From contig NC_085880.1 in assembly GCF_034702125.1 (NCBI RefSeq), forward strand, positions 18,833,528 through 18,897,527: DNA of 64,000 nucleotides. Reading direction: 5' to 3'. Origin of the DNA: Engraulis encrasicolus (taxonomy: Eukaryota; Chordata; Actinopteri; Clupeiformes; Engraulidae). Position numbers and translations under genes: made by a program. This document shows, one piece after another, positions 1 through 14,071 of the stretch. Below the pieces are notes generated by a model. It made no database searches and was not told where the DNA came from. It saw only the letters and a list, made by a program, of their open reading frames with translations. Each line of letters opens with the position of its first letter. Positions within the stretch are counted from its first letter, which is position 1.

Positions 1-41
1 CTAACCCCTGGTTAAATACTACGGCATTCCATATCTCGCAG

Positions 42-134
42 GTGCAGATCACCCTGAGCACGCACGACTGCGGAGGCCTCTCCCAGCGGGATATCTCACT
101 GGCCACGTTCATCGACCAGGCGTCGGTGCTGTGA
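42..134 (+). CDS. pcbd1: pcbd1, last coding exon (partial; gene begins left of the window)
   Basis: This is the C-terminal exon of pterin-4a-carbinolamine dehydratase (PCBD1/DCoH). The enzyme dehydrates 4a-hydroxytetrahydrobiopterin during BH4 recycling and also binds HNF1 as a dimerisation cofactor. The exon follows a pyrimidine-containing AG acceptor at 40-41 and reads in phase 0 as 30 codons, beginning [17 protein letters not shown] and ending [10 protein letters not shown] before the TGA at 132-134. The mammalian C-terminus reads [20 protein letters not shown], so the family assignment is strong. The usual protein is about 104 residues, so roughly 70% lies outside the window. It is tail-to-tail with sgpl1. 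A pcbd1 paralog (pcbd2-like) is possible but the match to PCBD1 is closer. Confidence 0.88.
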   Translation: MQITLSTHDCGGLSQRDISLATFIDQASVL

Positions 135-252
135 CCACTCGGTTCTGTGAGGCTCCATGACTCTGCTGTGCCCATCCCCTCTCTCTACTCATCTCTTCTG
201 TGGAACCCAGAGGCCTGATGTGGATGTCTGTTTTTTATCATTTCAGAGGCCA

Positions 253-436
253 GGGGCCTATACTACAAAGCTGGTTCAGGAGTAAACCAGGCTAAGTTAA
301 GAGGTAAATCATCTAATAGAAGAGCCTGGAGTACTCACTGTCTTCAGAAAATGAGGACTCCAGGCTCTTCTATCAGATGATTTGCCTCTTAATTTAACCT
401 GGTTTACTCCTGGACCAGCTTTGTAGTATATGCCCC
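253..436. mobile_element. Palindromic fold-back MITE, family A
   Basis: A near-perfect inverted repeat: the left arm starts GGGGCCTATACTACAAAG and the right arm ends CTTTGTAGTATATGCCCC, with only a short loop around 340-350. A second copy is at 2085-2244. It has no coding capacity and lies in the presumed pcbd1 3' UTR. Confidence 0.75.
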
Positions 437-1167
437 TGCTTTAATGTGGTGATCAGTGGAACTCTCTAATTCCGTGGCTGACATGGACAGATTTATTGTA
501 ATTGTGATGAAAGGATGACGTGCCAGTTAATTTCAGTGCCATTCCGTGTCTTTTGAATGACCAGACCAGACCCATAGCCATTAGCTGGTGATGATGAGTG
601 CTCCCCCTGAAGGTGAAGGGCTGTAAGCGCAGGGTTGTGAGAGGAGTATACCGCAAAACTATAGCTCCCAACATGCAGCACTAGTAACGTGCACCCTTAC
701 ACAAATCTCAAGAAAGCATCTTTTCATCTGGATATTCTGTGTTGTAAAATGTACAATTTCGATGCATACTAATCGGTTTTGGTGGCCCCTATTATAATGG
801 GATGAAAGAGTTATCTGTTGATATGAGCTGTAACACAGTGATGTGGTGATTATACCTTAATTGAGGGAGCATTCATACGCCGAAGCAATGGGATCTTAAC
901 TGTGGAAAATGCCATCTATAACATTTCATATTCCCAGTCTGAAGTGACCATTTATATAAAGAAACCACTAAATGTCAAACAGGTGTGAGACCAAAAGTTT
1001 AATAATGGAGATAAGATGGTTTACTGTAATGCTTAAGTACTTGTGTGTCCAACTTTTTTTTATTCCAGAGATGTGCCTTTCCCTGTGATATTTTTCACTT
1101 GTTTTATGCTAGTGAAAGGGGCCATGGTGTGACCCCCTCCTGAAGACCCTTTCCTGATCAGTGCCAA

Positions 1168-1173
1168 AATAAA
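1168..1173 (+). terminator. Candidate polyadenylation signal for pcbd1
   Basis: AATAAA followed within about 40 bases by T/GT-rich sequence. It would give pcbd1 a 3' UTR of about 1.05 kb that carries the palindromic repeat at 253-436. No better plus-strand signal is seen between the stop codon and this point. Confidence 0.5.
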
Positions 1174-1864
1174 ATTGGATACGTCCAACATCCACTGGTG
1201 TACTTCTCTGGTTGTTTATGTTCAGTCCCAGTGTTTTCAGGAGAGGCTTTGTGTTCTAAAATTATAAACGAGCTGCAAGGCCGTACCGTACGACAACAAT
1301 ATACCGCACCAGACCCCAGTCAACACTCACTTCCTGTATGATGTCATGCTTGGGGAGATGTGAAGCACAGCTGTCGCCGTGAAGAATACAGGGTTATTTT
1401 GGACGTTCATCATGTCAACGAATCAGACCCTAATCAAATCTCAGCTGCTGGGCCATGCTTCCTGCCCAGACCAGATGTATTTCTAGGTCAATTGTTTAAT
1501 GTGTTGAGGGGCCTGTCATGGACCAAGTGTGGACATTTGCAAGGCTTTTTCTCTGGGTAGCACATCACTAAAACTTTGCAAATGTTGATTAAATTGACAA
1601 ACCTGTGGGGATACTTCAGAGGGCAAGTTTATTGACTTAGGTGGTGAAAGCAATTGATAGATTTCAAATTGTGATATTTACACAAACTTCAACCACATCA
1701 GGGTTATCCTTTTATCCACCTTTGCAGTACACTGCCAGTCTGTGGTAAAAAAAAAAACGACTACATAGACAAAACACCTCAGTTCCAAAAAACTGAAACC
1801 TTTAATGTCTTTTCTTTAAAGGGACATCAATTTTGTATAAAAGAGCACACAGAGTTGGTGTCCA

Positions 1865-1983
1865 GGGGTGCATTTCTGGAAAGCGTAGTTGCTTAGCTAC
1901 TTTGTTGGTTGCAATGCAATTTCCCATTGGCAACTACAGAAGTTGCTAACTCCAAACAACTATGCTTTCCAGAAATGCACCCC
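1865..1983. mobile_element. Palindromic MITE, family B (copy 1)
   Basis: About 119 bp with terminal inverted repeats GGGGTGCATTTCTGGAAAGC and its complement, and a core containing TTGTTGGTTGCAATGCAATT. Related copies lie at about 31917-32035, 49482-49608 and 60386-60507, all the same length class. Superfamily not determined. Confidence 0.8.
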
Positions 1984-2084
1984 AGGTGTGGTGTGGTGTG
2001 GTACAGCCCACTCCCTGAGGAGGATCTTCTCCCACATGTCTAGCCCTAAAAGCGCACATGCTTGTTTTTTGTTTTTCCTGACTA

Positions 2085-2244
2085 GGGGCCTCTACTACAA
2101 AGCAGGTTCAAGAGTAAACCAGCTTAAGTTAAGAGGTAAATCATCTAATCGAAGAGCTTGGTTCCAGAGCCCAGCTCGACTTCTTTTAGATGATTTACCA
2201 CTTAACCTGGTTTACTCCTGAACCACCTTTGTAGTATAGGACCC
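2085..2244. mobile_element. Palindromic fold-back MITE, family A (copy 2)
   Basis: Same arms as the copy at 253-436 (TACTACAAAG, GTTTACTCCTGAACCA), about 160 bp, with a diverged loop. Between the copies, 1200-2080 holds no recognisable gene. Confidence 0.7.
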
Positions 2245-2459
2245 AGAAGGCAATACAGGTGAATGCAGCATTGCACTGAAACGCCTAGTGCATACTGAAT
2301 TCCACAAAGAAGCTTCAGTTACTAACCTAGCCAAGATAACTTTCAGTGAGTAGCAAACATTTTAATAGAAGGGATTTTATCTTCTTTAGAAGGGTTTATC
2401 CTCCCATTAAAACGAAGACACACACCTCTTCTAGGTATTACTAGAGTTACCACTTGCGT

Positions 2460-2650
2460 GCCAGGAACCTGGCTAAGTAGTAAACCAGGTTAAGTTAACC
2501 CTGAGGTAGTGGTAAATTGTCTAATACAAGAGCCTGGAGTTCTTATTTTCTTAACTAAATGTGCACGTACGGGCTATCTCTATTAGCAGGTTTACGACTT
2601 CATGCGGGTTAACTTAGCCAGGTTTATCACTTAGCCATGTTCTTGGAGTA
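2460..2650. repeat. Degenerate fold-back repeat related to family A
   Basis: Contains CCTGGCTAAGTAGTAAACC and an inverted partner ending in AGCCATGTTCTTGGAGTA. A similar diverged copy occurs at about 11095-11290 in sgpl1. Boundaries are approximate. Confidence 0.45.
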
Positions 2651-4746
2651 GCCTACTCCCTAGGTAAATGACTAAGCCTGCTTTGTGGAACAGCCACAGC
2701 AGCACAGCTTCGTAAAGGGAATGGTCACAGGGGACAGATAGATAGCTCATTTACATCTTTCGGGTGACATGAACATGTTTCATTATTGCATAGGGCAGGT
2801 ACAAAGGCGGGAATGATTTTTCAAAACAAACTTGATAATTACTGACTGCACAGACATTGCTTTTTTCCCCCTCTCATTTAGTGGTACTGTATGCATGTGT
2901 GTGTGCGTGTGCATGCTGCGTGTGCGTGTGCGTGTGTGTGTGTGTGTCTGCGTGAGTGTGTGTGTCAGTGTTTGTGGTGAAGAGGGATGAATCCACACAA
3001 CATTGTGCCCAAGGAGAAAGAAGGAAAAAAAACATCAAATATGGTTACAGTAACACCACACACAGACAAAATAATTATACAAAAATGAAATAAATTGAAA
3101 TGAGACATGTTAGTGATTAATAATAACATGTAAAACACACACAGTGGTCACAAAACATCATGAAGGCTTCAAAACAAATGCACACACACAGTTTAAGAGC
3201 CCTATAGTATTTGTACAATTCAATGGTACCATGATATTACACTACTGTGCCCCTTCATCCCTGCTTGAGGTCCACTATGCGTTTCCCTTTGGGCATCTCT
3301 AAGAAAAATTGCTGACTCACTTGTCCATTGCACAATAGAGCATTTTAAAAGCTCGGACAATAACAAAACAACTGGCCAGCTAAGGCATTCATTGAAGAAC
3401 TTACATTTAACAGGACGAACGACAGTATTTCTCTTTCCCCCCTATTTTTCTGCTTCTTTAACAGTTTAGAAATTAAAAACAAAATGAGAACGTCTTTCAT
3501 CTGAACATTTGGTAGATGGTAATCTGGTATGACAGTGCAACGGGCCCCTACCGGGTCTTCCTGAAATACAGACGGCAGGGTTTCATTAGGAATGATGATG
3601 ACTGGAAACTGCTAATGATGAGGTAGATCAAAATACGAACTTTGCTGGAATATAAAGACGTATTCATTTTTCAAATAATGGTTGTTGTTTTTTCTTGCTT
3701 GGTATACTTGACTCCTTAATGTATCCTTTAGAAGTGGTCAATAGCCGTGTGGCAAAAACACAATTCTGGGTCTCTATACATTCTGGGCTACATTCCACAA
3801 AAATATTAATTCAAGAAAAAAAATATACAAGGAGCCTTTTATAGCAGTTGCCAAAGTGGGGGGTGCTTTGGCCTCGGGTACAGAGAGCCTAACAGTCTGG
3901 AAAACAGGAAATAAATTAACCGCGTCAGTTGAATAAGTGCTTCTTAAAGTTTTATCCTTGGGAGCTTGACTGACGTTTTGGGCAAAAAGCAGAAATCAAA
4001 CTGATGTTTACCGTGAATATAACCGTTTCTTAAAATGGACCCCATTCTTACGTAAAACCTCAAATAGCTAATACAGTATAAAAATAAATGGACATCAGAA
4101 GTTTAAAGGGTATGTAGTCTTCCTAAAAATGATGAATGTTATCGTTTCACTGATTTGTTTACAATTGTTTACAGTTTATAATTTTTACAGCTGTATGTTA
4201 CGTTAACAGCTTCTGCAGCATATACGTGTTAGGGTGAAATGAAATGAGTGGTTTGGTTAATAGTATTACTGAGTAATATTGTTGAACGATATCGATGAGT
4301 GGTATTACAATCTATTACAATCCTGTGTCACCTTATCGACCAAAATTAGCCATTAGCGTCGAAAAGGTACAGGGTCCTTTTATAGTAGAGGCGAAACTTC
4401 CTCATCTAGTAGTTTTGTCAAAGTGAACATGACGATAGTCACACTCCTAGAAAGCAAGTCATCCAAGACATCATGGTGGACAAACGGGTCAAGGGGGTCC
4501 ACCAGACAGGCGTGCAACTTCTCCCAGACAACACAAACATCCCCTCACTTAAAAAAAAAAAAACAAGCCCTCCCTGACATTTCACACACAAAAGCAAGAG
4601 TCTTTTCATTTCATATACTTTCGAGTGCACTTATGACACAACGAAAGCAACACCAAACTTCATTTCACTGCCGTCTGTCATTGTGCTTGGAAAGAGACAC
4701 TGGCCATTTGGGGGCAGAGAGACAAAGGGGGAGAGAGACAAAGGGG

Positions 4747-4868
<122 letters not shown>

Positions 4869-4950
4869 ACTAGGTAAGGGGGGAAGGGGTGGGGTGCGTA
4901 AGGCATTGTGTGGGTGAAGGAACGCAAAATCTACTGCCATATCTCAGCTG

Positions 4951-5104
<154 letters not shown>

Positions 5105-5150
5105 GTGGGTGTAAGGCAGTATGTGAAGCCTCTGCGGGTGCTGGCATGTC

Positions 5151-8100
5151 TCAGTGGGCTTTGCCATTGGTCTGGGCTTTTCCGTTGGTCATTGCTTTGC
5201 CGTTGCTCTGGGCAGACTTGGGCAGCTCCGTGCTGTACAGGCAGTCCAGGAAGCCGTGAGAAATCTCCGTCACCAAAGAGCGGTCCGGGATGGACTGTGC
5301 CATACCGTAAATAGCTCCCTGAGGAACAAACATAGGGAAAAAACACACACACACACATATTACCAAACCGCTGATCATGTCCTCCATTGCACTTGTGGTT
5401 GTGTATTTATTAAAATAATATTTTGCCTCATTTGTTTAAAATTCTATTCTAAATTCAAACATTTGAACCATTTTTTTTGTCTCGTTTTACTGTGGTTCTG
5501 AAGCTTATCTACATATACAATGTACAGTATATGGACAAGATATTTAGTTTACTTTAACTCTGAATACACACATCCAGTAGTTTGGGACTAAAGTCCAGTG
5601 AGCAGTCTGTAGACAGGGTATCTGCAAATTTTTCATCACCCAATTTAATGCTTTTTAATACCATTTTTAATGCCTCCAACAGTAAAATTAATACCACTAC
5701 ACGGGTGTGCTTGTGTGTGTGTTACATGGTATAATATTGCTATTGTTATTACATTGCTATAATGTAATGCAATACATACATTCATACTGCTCACTGTGTT
5801 ATTTTATTCTCATTGCCTGCTCCCTAGTCTCTTTCTGCACCAGATGTTTGTCATGACTTGTCAAAGAGGTTTCTGTATGATGTGGGAGTTGTCATGAAAT
5901 CGGCCCCTTCCTTAGATAATTCATTATAATTCCAAATCAAGTAGCCAGCATCTGTGTAACTCCATGTGCTAAAATATTCTTTCAGTTGATCTGGCTGCTG
6001 CATAGGTGGGCCCAAACTCTAATACCCTAGTCATTTTTGTGCTTAATTTAACCATAGAGATGACAACAAAAGAGTGAGGTGGCGCACACACACTACCCAT
6101 TCGATTAAAACATCATTAACCAAAAAGTCATCCAAAACTGAAACAATTTCAAAATTGTGTATATTTGAAAAGTTTGATGACATTTCATGAAATACCTTCA
6201 ATATAAAAAATTAAAAATGGACCAACAATTCATCTTTTATAATGGATAAATATTGGAGCGCAGTGCACCTTAGTCTAGGAGAGATAACACCTGTGGCGTC
6301 AAAAGGGTTAAAAAAGAACGACTGCTCAGCTCTGGACTGCTCCTCCTGTTTGTTCCCCCCTGCTCCATCATAGAGACAGTAGTAGGCGTTCTACTTTCAG
6401 TTTAGCAAGTCGTTCTTCAGAGTGGGAGCAAAGAAACAGCAGCAGTGGAACTTGATATGAATTCCACAAACATTTCCCTAACCGCGGACACGCGGCGACT
6501 GGAATAGCGATGCAAACACCACGCGGTTACCGATTTGGACATCCTTGCATATCCTCATTGCGACATTTAGCGTCGTAGAAAACACTCAGTTACTCGCCCG
6601 AATTATGTTACATTTAAAACGCATTTCCACCGCTTGCAACTTCACAACACTCGTGCTCACTTCGGATTGCATTAGCATCTGACAGCATCAAATAATACGC
6701 CACGAAGCTCGAGGACACTTTGAAGTAGCATATTGTATGAATGCATTCATCATGCATTCATGAAATTATATGCGTTAGCAAACACAAACCTAAACGAGAG
6801 GGCATGGCTAACATTAGGAGAGGGAGCATTATAGAGCACGAGCAGGCTAGATGACGAGATACAAAGTTTGAAAACAATGTCATTTTAAGACTTACGCTTT
6901 CGACGAGTAAACTGGCACCACAGATATAGCTTCCACGCTGCATATTGGTTGATGAAATTTAACAAGTTTCACTTTCAACTGTACTGCGGTCAGTCACACG
7001 CACTGTGGTGGATGGGATTTAGCCTACAGCCATCGCCATCATCCAGTAGGGGGATCCGAACGATAGGGTCTGCTACCCCGTTGGGCCTGTCACTATCGAG
7101 TGCATTGTTTACCCCAGGCATGACAGTCTCGAAACCTTGTTGCCGCCTTATAGTTATGAAACAATGTTTTTACGGAAGACTGTGCAGGCATCTATATTTT
7201 AATACATTGTGTCTGGGTGAAATTTAATGCCAGGCTTTTTCATATTTAATGCCACACCTCAAAAAATAGCTAAATTTAATGCTTTTCACGGCCTTAAATC
7301 ACATGTTCTAAATTTAATGCTTTTTAATACTTTTTAATGCACCGCGGGGACCCTGTGTAGAGGTTCCACTTTGCATTTGGCTGTGTAATAGCTCACCATT
7401 CCCGTTGTCTTCTCATTGGGATTCTTCAGTATGAATGCCACCTGCTCTTGGACATCACTGACGAACTTGTCAGCCACACCTGGCTGTGTGTGCAGCACTG
7501 TCACACAAATATGGATGCTGCAGAGGGACAAACAGAATCAAGCCGAGGAAGTCAGTTGGCATAAAAGCACAGTGAAAGGAGTAGCGTTGAGCAGAGTACA
7601 AAAGAGATGCTTTATTAACCCAGAAGGAAAGGGATAACAGCAAATAAAGTATGCACACTACTGCACAGTACTATTATAGTACTACCATGATAGTGTACTA
7701 TAGTACACTGCTACAATTCACAAACATTCACCATCTACACATACATTTAAATGCTCTACTTGCTGCAAAAGGGAACATGAATAGGCGAGCTTTAAAAATC
7801 ATATAGACATCACTGTCTCAGTACAAGAGGGAACACAACACAAATGTTTTTTGCTTAAAGGGACAGTGTGTGAGATTTTTAGTTGTTTATTTCCATTTCA
7901 TGCTACCCATTCACTAATGTTACCTTTTTCATGAATACTTACCACCACCATCAAATTCTAAGTATTCATTATGACTGGAAAAATGGAAAATATTTGTTTA
8001 TTACTTAGTAAACTTTCATGAAAATATCAAATTTGGCAATAGACAGCCCAGTTTCAATGAACAGCATAGTTGCAGTACCTTTTTTGACCATTTCCTGCAC

Positions 8101-11100
8101 AGTGTCCCTTTAAAAATGTGCACTATGTAGGATGGTGGCCAGAGAAGGCATTGCAACTGTGCTGCTCATTGGCATTGTGCTGCCCATCGCCAAATCTTTT
8201 CATGAGCATTTACAAGTAATAAACTAATGTTTACTAGTATGACCAAAATGGCAGACACGGGAAAGATCCCCCTTTTCATGTATGAAAAGTGCAATTTTCC
8301 CAGTCGTAATGAATAGTTAGAATTTGACGGTGGTGGTAAGTATTTGTGAAAAAGGGAGCATTTGTGAATGGGCACTGGGCAGTTTGAAATCTGGAACTAA
8401 ACTACTAAAAGTATTACACAGTGCACCTTTAAAAAGCCAGCGGTGCTTATCGTGCAGGCAAGACGAGGAACTCACCTAGAGGGAAACTGCAGGGTGTTGA
8501 GATTCCAGCCCTTGGACGTGAGGGCGTTGGACAAGCGGAAGATGTCGAAGACGTCTGATCCTATCGCCACCACAGACACCTCTGGCTTCCCGAAAACGAA
8601 TATCCCATCAATTTTTGTCATCCTGCCGACGAATTCATACAGTACACAAACAGAAATTGAAGGTCTTTCTTCCATACACAACGAATCACATTCAGATAAA
8701 AATACCAGACCATGAATAGAAACCACAGGGAAGTAGAGGAATAGTGAAGAGCGAGTACATTTCCTCTTTCCTTTTATGATGTCAGTACTGATTACAGATG
8801 AACACAACAATACAGACTAAACAGCATGGATATTTCGGATCAATAAGCATTCCGGTCAAACATTTACTTTCACTGCTTCTACTATTTAATTACAATAGTG
8901 CACAATTGACGGAATACCTCCGCATCTCATGCTCAGACTGGGTATCAACACAATTAGATTGACGACGTTTTATTTTTTTAAACGAAAGATTATTATTGAC
9001 TGTATTATTATACTCTAGTATTATTATATTACAGCCTCCCTGCCACTCCATACTAAGGGATGTGATGATAGACAAGTTAATGAATGTTAATGAACCCTCA
9101 GAGGGGGAGTGGACTGGATTTCAAACCCAGTCCTATTTCTCTGAGAGCAAAACTGAGAAAATTCCCATTAAAGATATTTTTTCACTTTTGGTGATTTTCT
9201 TTTTTTTTTCAGAATGTGAAGGTTGAGGTCTTGATGAAGCTACTCAGTGCTTTAGAAGTGCTTTAGATTTGTTCATCAAAAAGTTAACAATTTGTCTTTA
9301 GAATGGCTAACTTCATGTCTTTTCTAGGGGGATGAGAACATTTCAGAGCCGATATCTCGGTTTTCTAATTTTAAGAAGTATACACATTCAAAATTCATCA
9401 GATATTACTAGATTCCTGTGTGCAAGGTATCATTGTGAAGCTTAGAATGTACAGTATCAGAATCTATGATGAACTCAATACGCCCTGGGCCTACTTGCAT
9501 TCCGTTTTCTTGTGGTTAGTCACAAATAAAGGCACAAATGCCGAAAAAATATCTTTTAAAAAATAATTTAAAAATATCCATACTCTTCCTGGATGTTGCG
9601 TGCAGTCTGGATGACCTTCTTGGTGGTCTCCACGTATCCGTTGAGGCCCATGTGCATCATGGTGGCCCAGCACGCCGCGATGATGCCCCCTGGCCGTGAG
9701 CCCGCCACCGACGGGGACGCGTAGATGCCACCCTGCCAGTCGGGGGCCACAAAGTACTGGTAGTGGCGGTACTTCTTATTGCTGTACAGCACCACCGAGG
9801 AGCCCTTGGGGGCATAGCCGTACTGTGGAGGACAGAGAGACGCCGCGTCAAAACACTTACAGTAGCTTTGAGGCAAACTGGTTACATTACATTATTACGT
9901 TACATTAAATTACATTACACTGCACTTGGAAGACGCTTTTATCCAAAGCGATTTACAGTTATTTACAGGGTATTGGTTACAGTCCGTGGGGCAATGTGGA
10001 TTAGGCGCCTTGTTCAAGGGAACTTCAAACATGGATGAAGGTGTGGGGAGAGGTAAAAATGGGATTCGAACCTGCAACCCTCTAAATGTCCTAACCATTA
10101 GACCACGGCGGTCCCTTACAAATTGATTACAGCAATAGATATACGTACATTGACATGACAAAGGGTGAGAAGTTAACTTTCATGTACACGTACAGTACAA
10201 ACAGAAAGCTAAAACAATGGGTGGTAAGGTTGCTGAGACTTTCCCATATGCCAATTTTCATATGTTATTGGAATGAGTGGTGCGGTTGTCGGTAGTTTTA
10301 GTTCAGAAACATTTTATAGATTCAGCAAATCTGATCGACCAGACTAAGCTATGTTGTGACACGAGGATCACTACAGCGCAACAGAAAAGCACTCAGAGAA
10401 GCACTCTGAACAACAGAGAAACACTTGGTTCTATAAACATGCCCAGTGTTTTTCAGTCCACGGAGAGCGGCAAAGCTGCTTCATAAATAGTTTCACTACA
10501 ACCTGTTTACAAGTTGATAAATGACCAAAACAATATTTCAAGGTTGAAAAGCAGTTTCAGCAAAATATCAAACGTAATACTTCTTAGACATCCTCAAAAC
10601 TTCCTTGAACCAATACCAAGGCCTTTCAATGGATGTCAATCCAATGGATGTCAATGTCAAAATAAAAAAACTGAATACACTACACACAATGTAGCAATGT
10701 CTCTTTGGTCCACACACTTTTGTTCTGGGCTCCTTCTTTTTGTGCATTTTACCTTGTGCGTATCTGCAGAGATGCTGGTCACTCCTTTGACCCGGAAGTC
10801 AAACGGTGCGAGAGGGAAATTAACTTTGTCCATGAACGGGATGAGAAATCCTCCCAAACAGGCATCCACGTGGAGGGGAAGGTTATACCGCTCAGCCAGC
10901 TGTGGAAGAAACCAAACACTTTACTTCACTTGTAACCCCCTGCTGAAACGATCAGGGGCAGGCCGCAGGTGGGTAAATGATGTTACAAAAAGGCGATTAA
11001 GTTACCAACACAACTAACATTATCCCAAGAAGAGTTTTAAACCTGTTAATGAAACAGACTTGTGGGTTTCAAAACAAAACCACAGACCAGGATACTATTC

Positions 11101-11600
11101 CAAGAACATGGTTAAGTGATAAACCTCGCTAAGCTAACCTACAGGAAGTGGTAAACCTGCTAAAAGATAGTCCACAGGTGTCATTTAGCGAAGAACATGA
11201 GGACTCCAAGGCTGTTCTACTGGATGGTTCACCACTACCTCACGGGTAATTTAACCTGGGTTACTACTTAGCCAGGTTCTTGGAATAAGACACCAACCCT
11301 TCTTTGTGGAAGACACCAACCCTGCTTTGTGTAATGCCACCCTCCCCCCTGTTTAAGTTTCGATGCAGTTCCTCCTTCCTACAAATACGGCTCGGGACAT
11401 TCCGAAAAAAAATATTGCACTCGAGATTCAAGAAGGCAGATAGGAACTGCGCCATGACAACACTGCGTTTTTGAAGGCAGATTATTGATTGTGATGACTA
11501 AACATTAAACTTGTCTGAAACACTGGCTGAACGTGTGAGTGCTTGCTTGTGTGTGTCTGTGGTGTGATATAACTAAATGTGATCCTTGTCTGCAACTCTG

Positions 11601-11683
<83 letters not shown>

Positions 11684-14033
11684 TTGTGTGCGTGTGTCTC
11701 ACCTCCCCAACCTCCTGGATGGGGTCCATGACTCCATGAGGGAACTGCGGGGCGGAGCATACTAGCATGGCTGTGTTCTTAGAGATAGCCCTCTTCATAG
11801 CCTGCAGTAACAATAGCAACAGGATTAATACAACTCTGAGCATTACCAGAACATTATTACACAGGAAAACCCCAGACCAATTACCCATCATGTGTGCAAG
11901 TTTATACACTACATTAGCAAAAGTATTCGCTAACCTGCCTCGACTCACATATGAACTTAACAGCCACCCATTACCAACCCATACGGTTCAATATGATATC
12001 GGACCTTTTGCACCTATTACGTTCTCGACTCATCGGGAAGGCCGTCCACAAGTTCGAGGAGTTCATTTATAGGATTTTTTTTTACCATTCTTCCAAAAGA
12101 GCATTGATGAGGCCACACACTGATACTGTATTTGTTGAGCAGACCTGGCTCTCATTCTCCGCTCTAAATCATCCCAAAGGTGTTTTATTGGGCTCAGGTT
12201 AGGACTCTGGGCAGACCAGTCAAGTCCATCCATACCATACTCGCTCATCAATGTCTTTATGGACCTTGCTTTGTGCACTGGTGCACAGTCATGTCGTTAG
12301 AGGAAGGGATTGTGCTCCAAACTCTTCCCACAGCGGTGGGAGCATGGGTATTTCCCCAAAACGTTTTGGTATCCTGATGCTACCAATGCCATCTCATATT
12401 TACAAGCAATAAATAACAAGAACACTGGAAGAGTGCAGACCTGTACTGAGCCAAGGAGACGGCTCCTCCCTTCTCATGCCAAGGGGAGATTGTGCATGGG
12501 AAATATTGTATGTTATGAACTGGTGGTGAAGTCCAATAAATGAGTTTTAAATCTCTACTGAGCCAACTCAGAACAGCACCAACATTGCATCAGCTTGAGC
12601 CAGTGTGCATACCTAGTATGTGCTGGCAAATTTTCAGGATGACATTGTTGGCATTGGTGCATTGCGCACTTTTATTGGCAGGTTATTTTGCAAACCAACA
12701 AATAAACACACAAACAAACTCTGGTGAAAACATGACCCCCTTAGTGAAGGTGACGAAACAATAGATTGTTTGGTGTTTGGTGATGCCAACAGAAACATCT
12801 GAACTCGCATTACACAATTTAAGGCAACATAAATATTCTAATAAATTCATTTCTATATAAAATAAACGTCACATCTTTACCTTTACATCCACCTGCATGG
12901 TGGTATTGTTTAGGGGTATGTGCACCAGTTTCATCCCAAAGTAATGAGCAGCTTTGTCAAAGGCAGCGTGGACGCTGACAGGAGCAAGACTGCAGACAGA
13001 GGGGTGGGACAAAACAAACAATGATTAACTATCATGAAGGCAGATTCATAAAACACACCTCAGTTCTATCAGCATCATCATCTCGCTCCATCAACAATGT
13101 TGACTTGAAATCATGTTCTGGGTTGTACAAGTGAAATTAAACTTATTTTCTCTGTCGTGCTTCAAGCCAAATTACCATAACATTTTTTTATTACATTATT
13201 TAAAATATTACCATAATAGTAAATATGGTAAGGTAACACTTTATTTTCATGGTTCGCTATTACAGTGGATCTACCACATTAGGTACAGTGTAATAACCAG
13301 TGTAACAACATTTAATACCATGTAATAGCAGTGTCACGCCATGTACCAATTTTGAACTTCCATCTACAGGTAGGGTTAAGGGTTAGGGTTGGTACATGGT
13401 ATTACACTGGTATTACACTGGTATTAAATATTGTTACACTGGTTATTTCACTGTACCTAATGTGGTAGATCCACTGTAATAGCGACCCATTAAAACAAAG
13501 TGTTACCAAAAATACCATAACTGATGCAGCCTGGGTAAGCAGAGGTGTTTTTTGTTTTTGCACATTTTAGGTTTATGTCGGTCACATCGATTTTCTACCT
13601 ATAATTACACCACAGTCATAATTGTAAGTATTATTTAAGTGGGAGTGGCTTACATTTCGGGATGCTTGACGCCGCGCTCGTAAGCCATGTCCCTGTAGGC
13701 CTTACAGGCCATCAGGATGCTCTCCGTGCCCCCAGACGTCACCTGCAGGGTCACAAACATGACATAATCACATTTATGGAATAAACACATTCATATTCTT
13801 TAGCATATTAATGTTTTTAAGCTAGATTTTATAAATGGTGAATTTACTAGTGAAAAGCAATGTAAAAACGTCTACATCAGCAAAGATAACTTGGTGTAAA
13901 CACACTGGATATCTACATCCATATACCGTATATAAAACACTACTAAATTCTTAAAAACTTATATTGTGCTGTTTTTGTGTGTAAAGAGGAGAACAAATTG
14001 GATGTAACAACAGGAATTTCATGTAATAACTAA

Positions 14034-14071
<38 letters not shown>

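Noticed and set aside
13376..13395. Telomeric repeat suggesting a chromosome fusion site
   Set aside because: Only about two units, embedded in the loop of a MITE.
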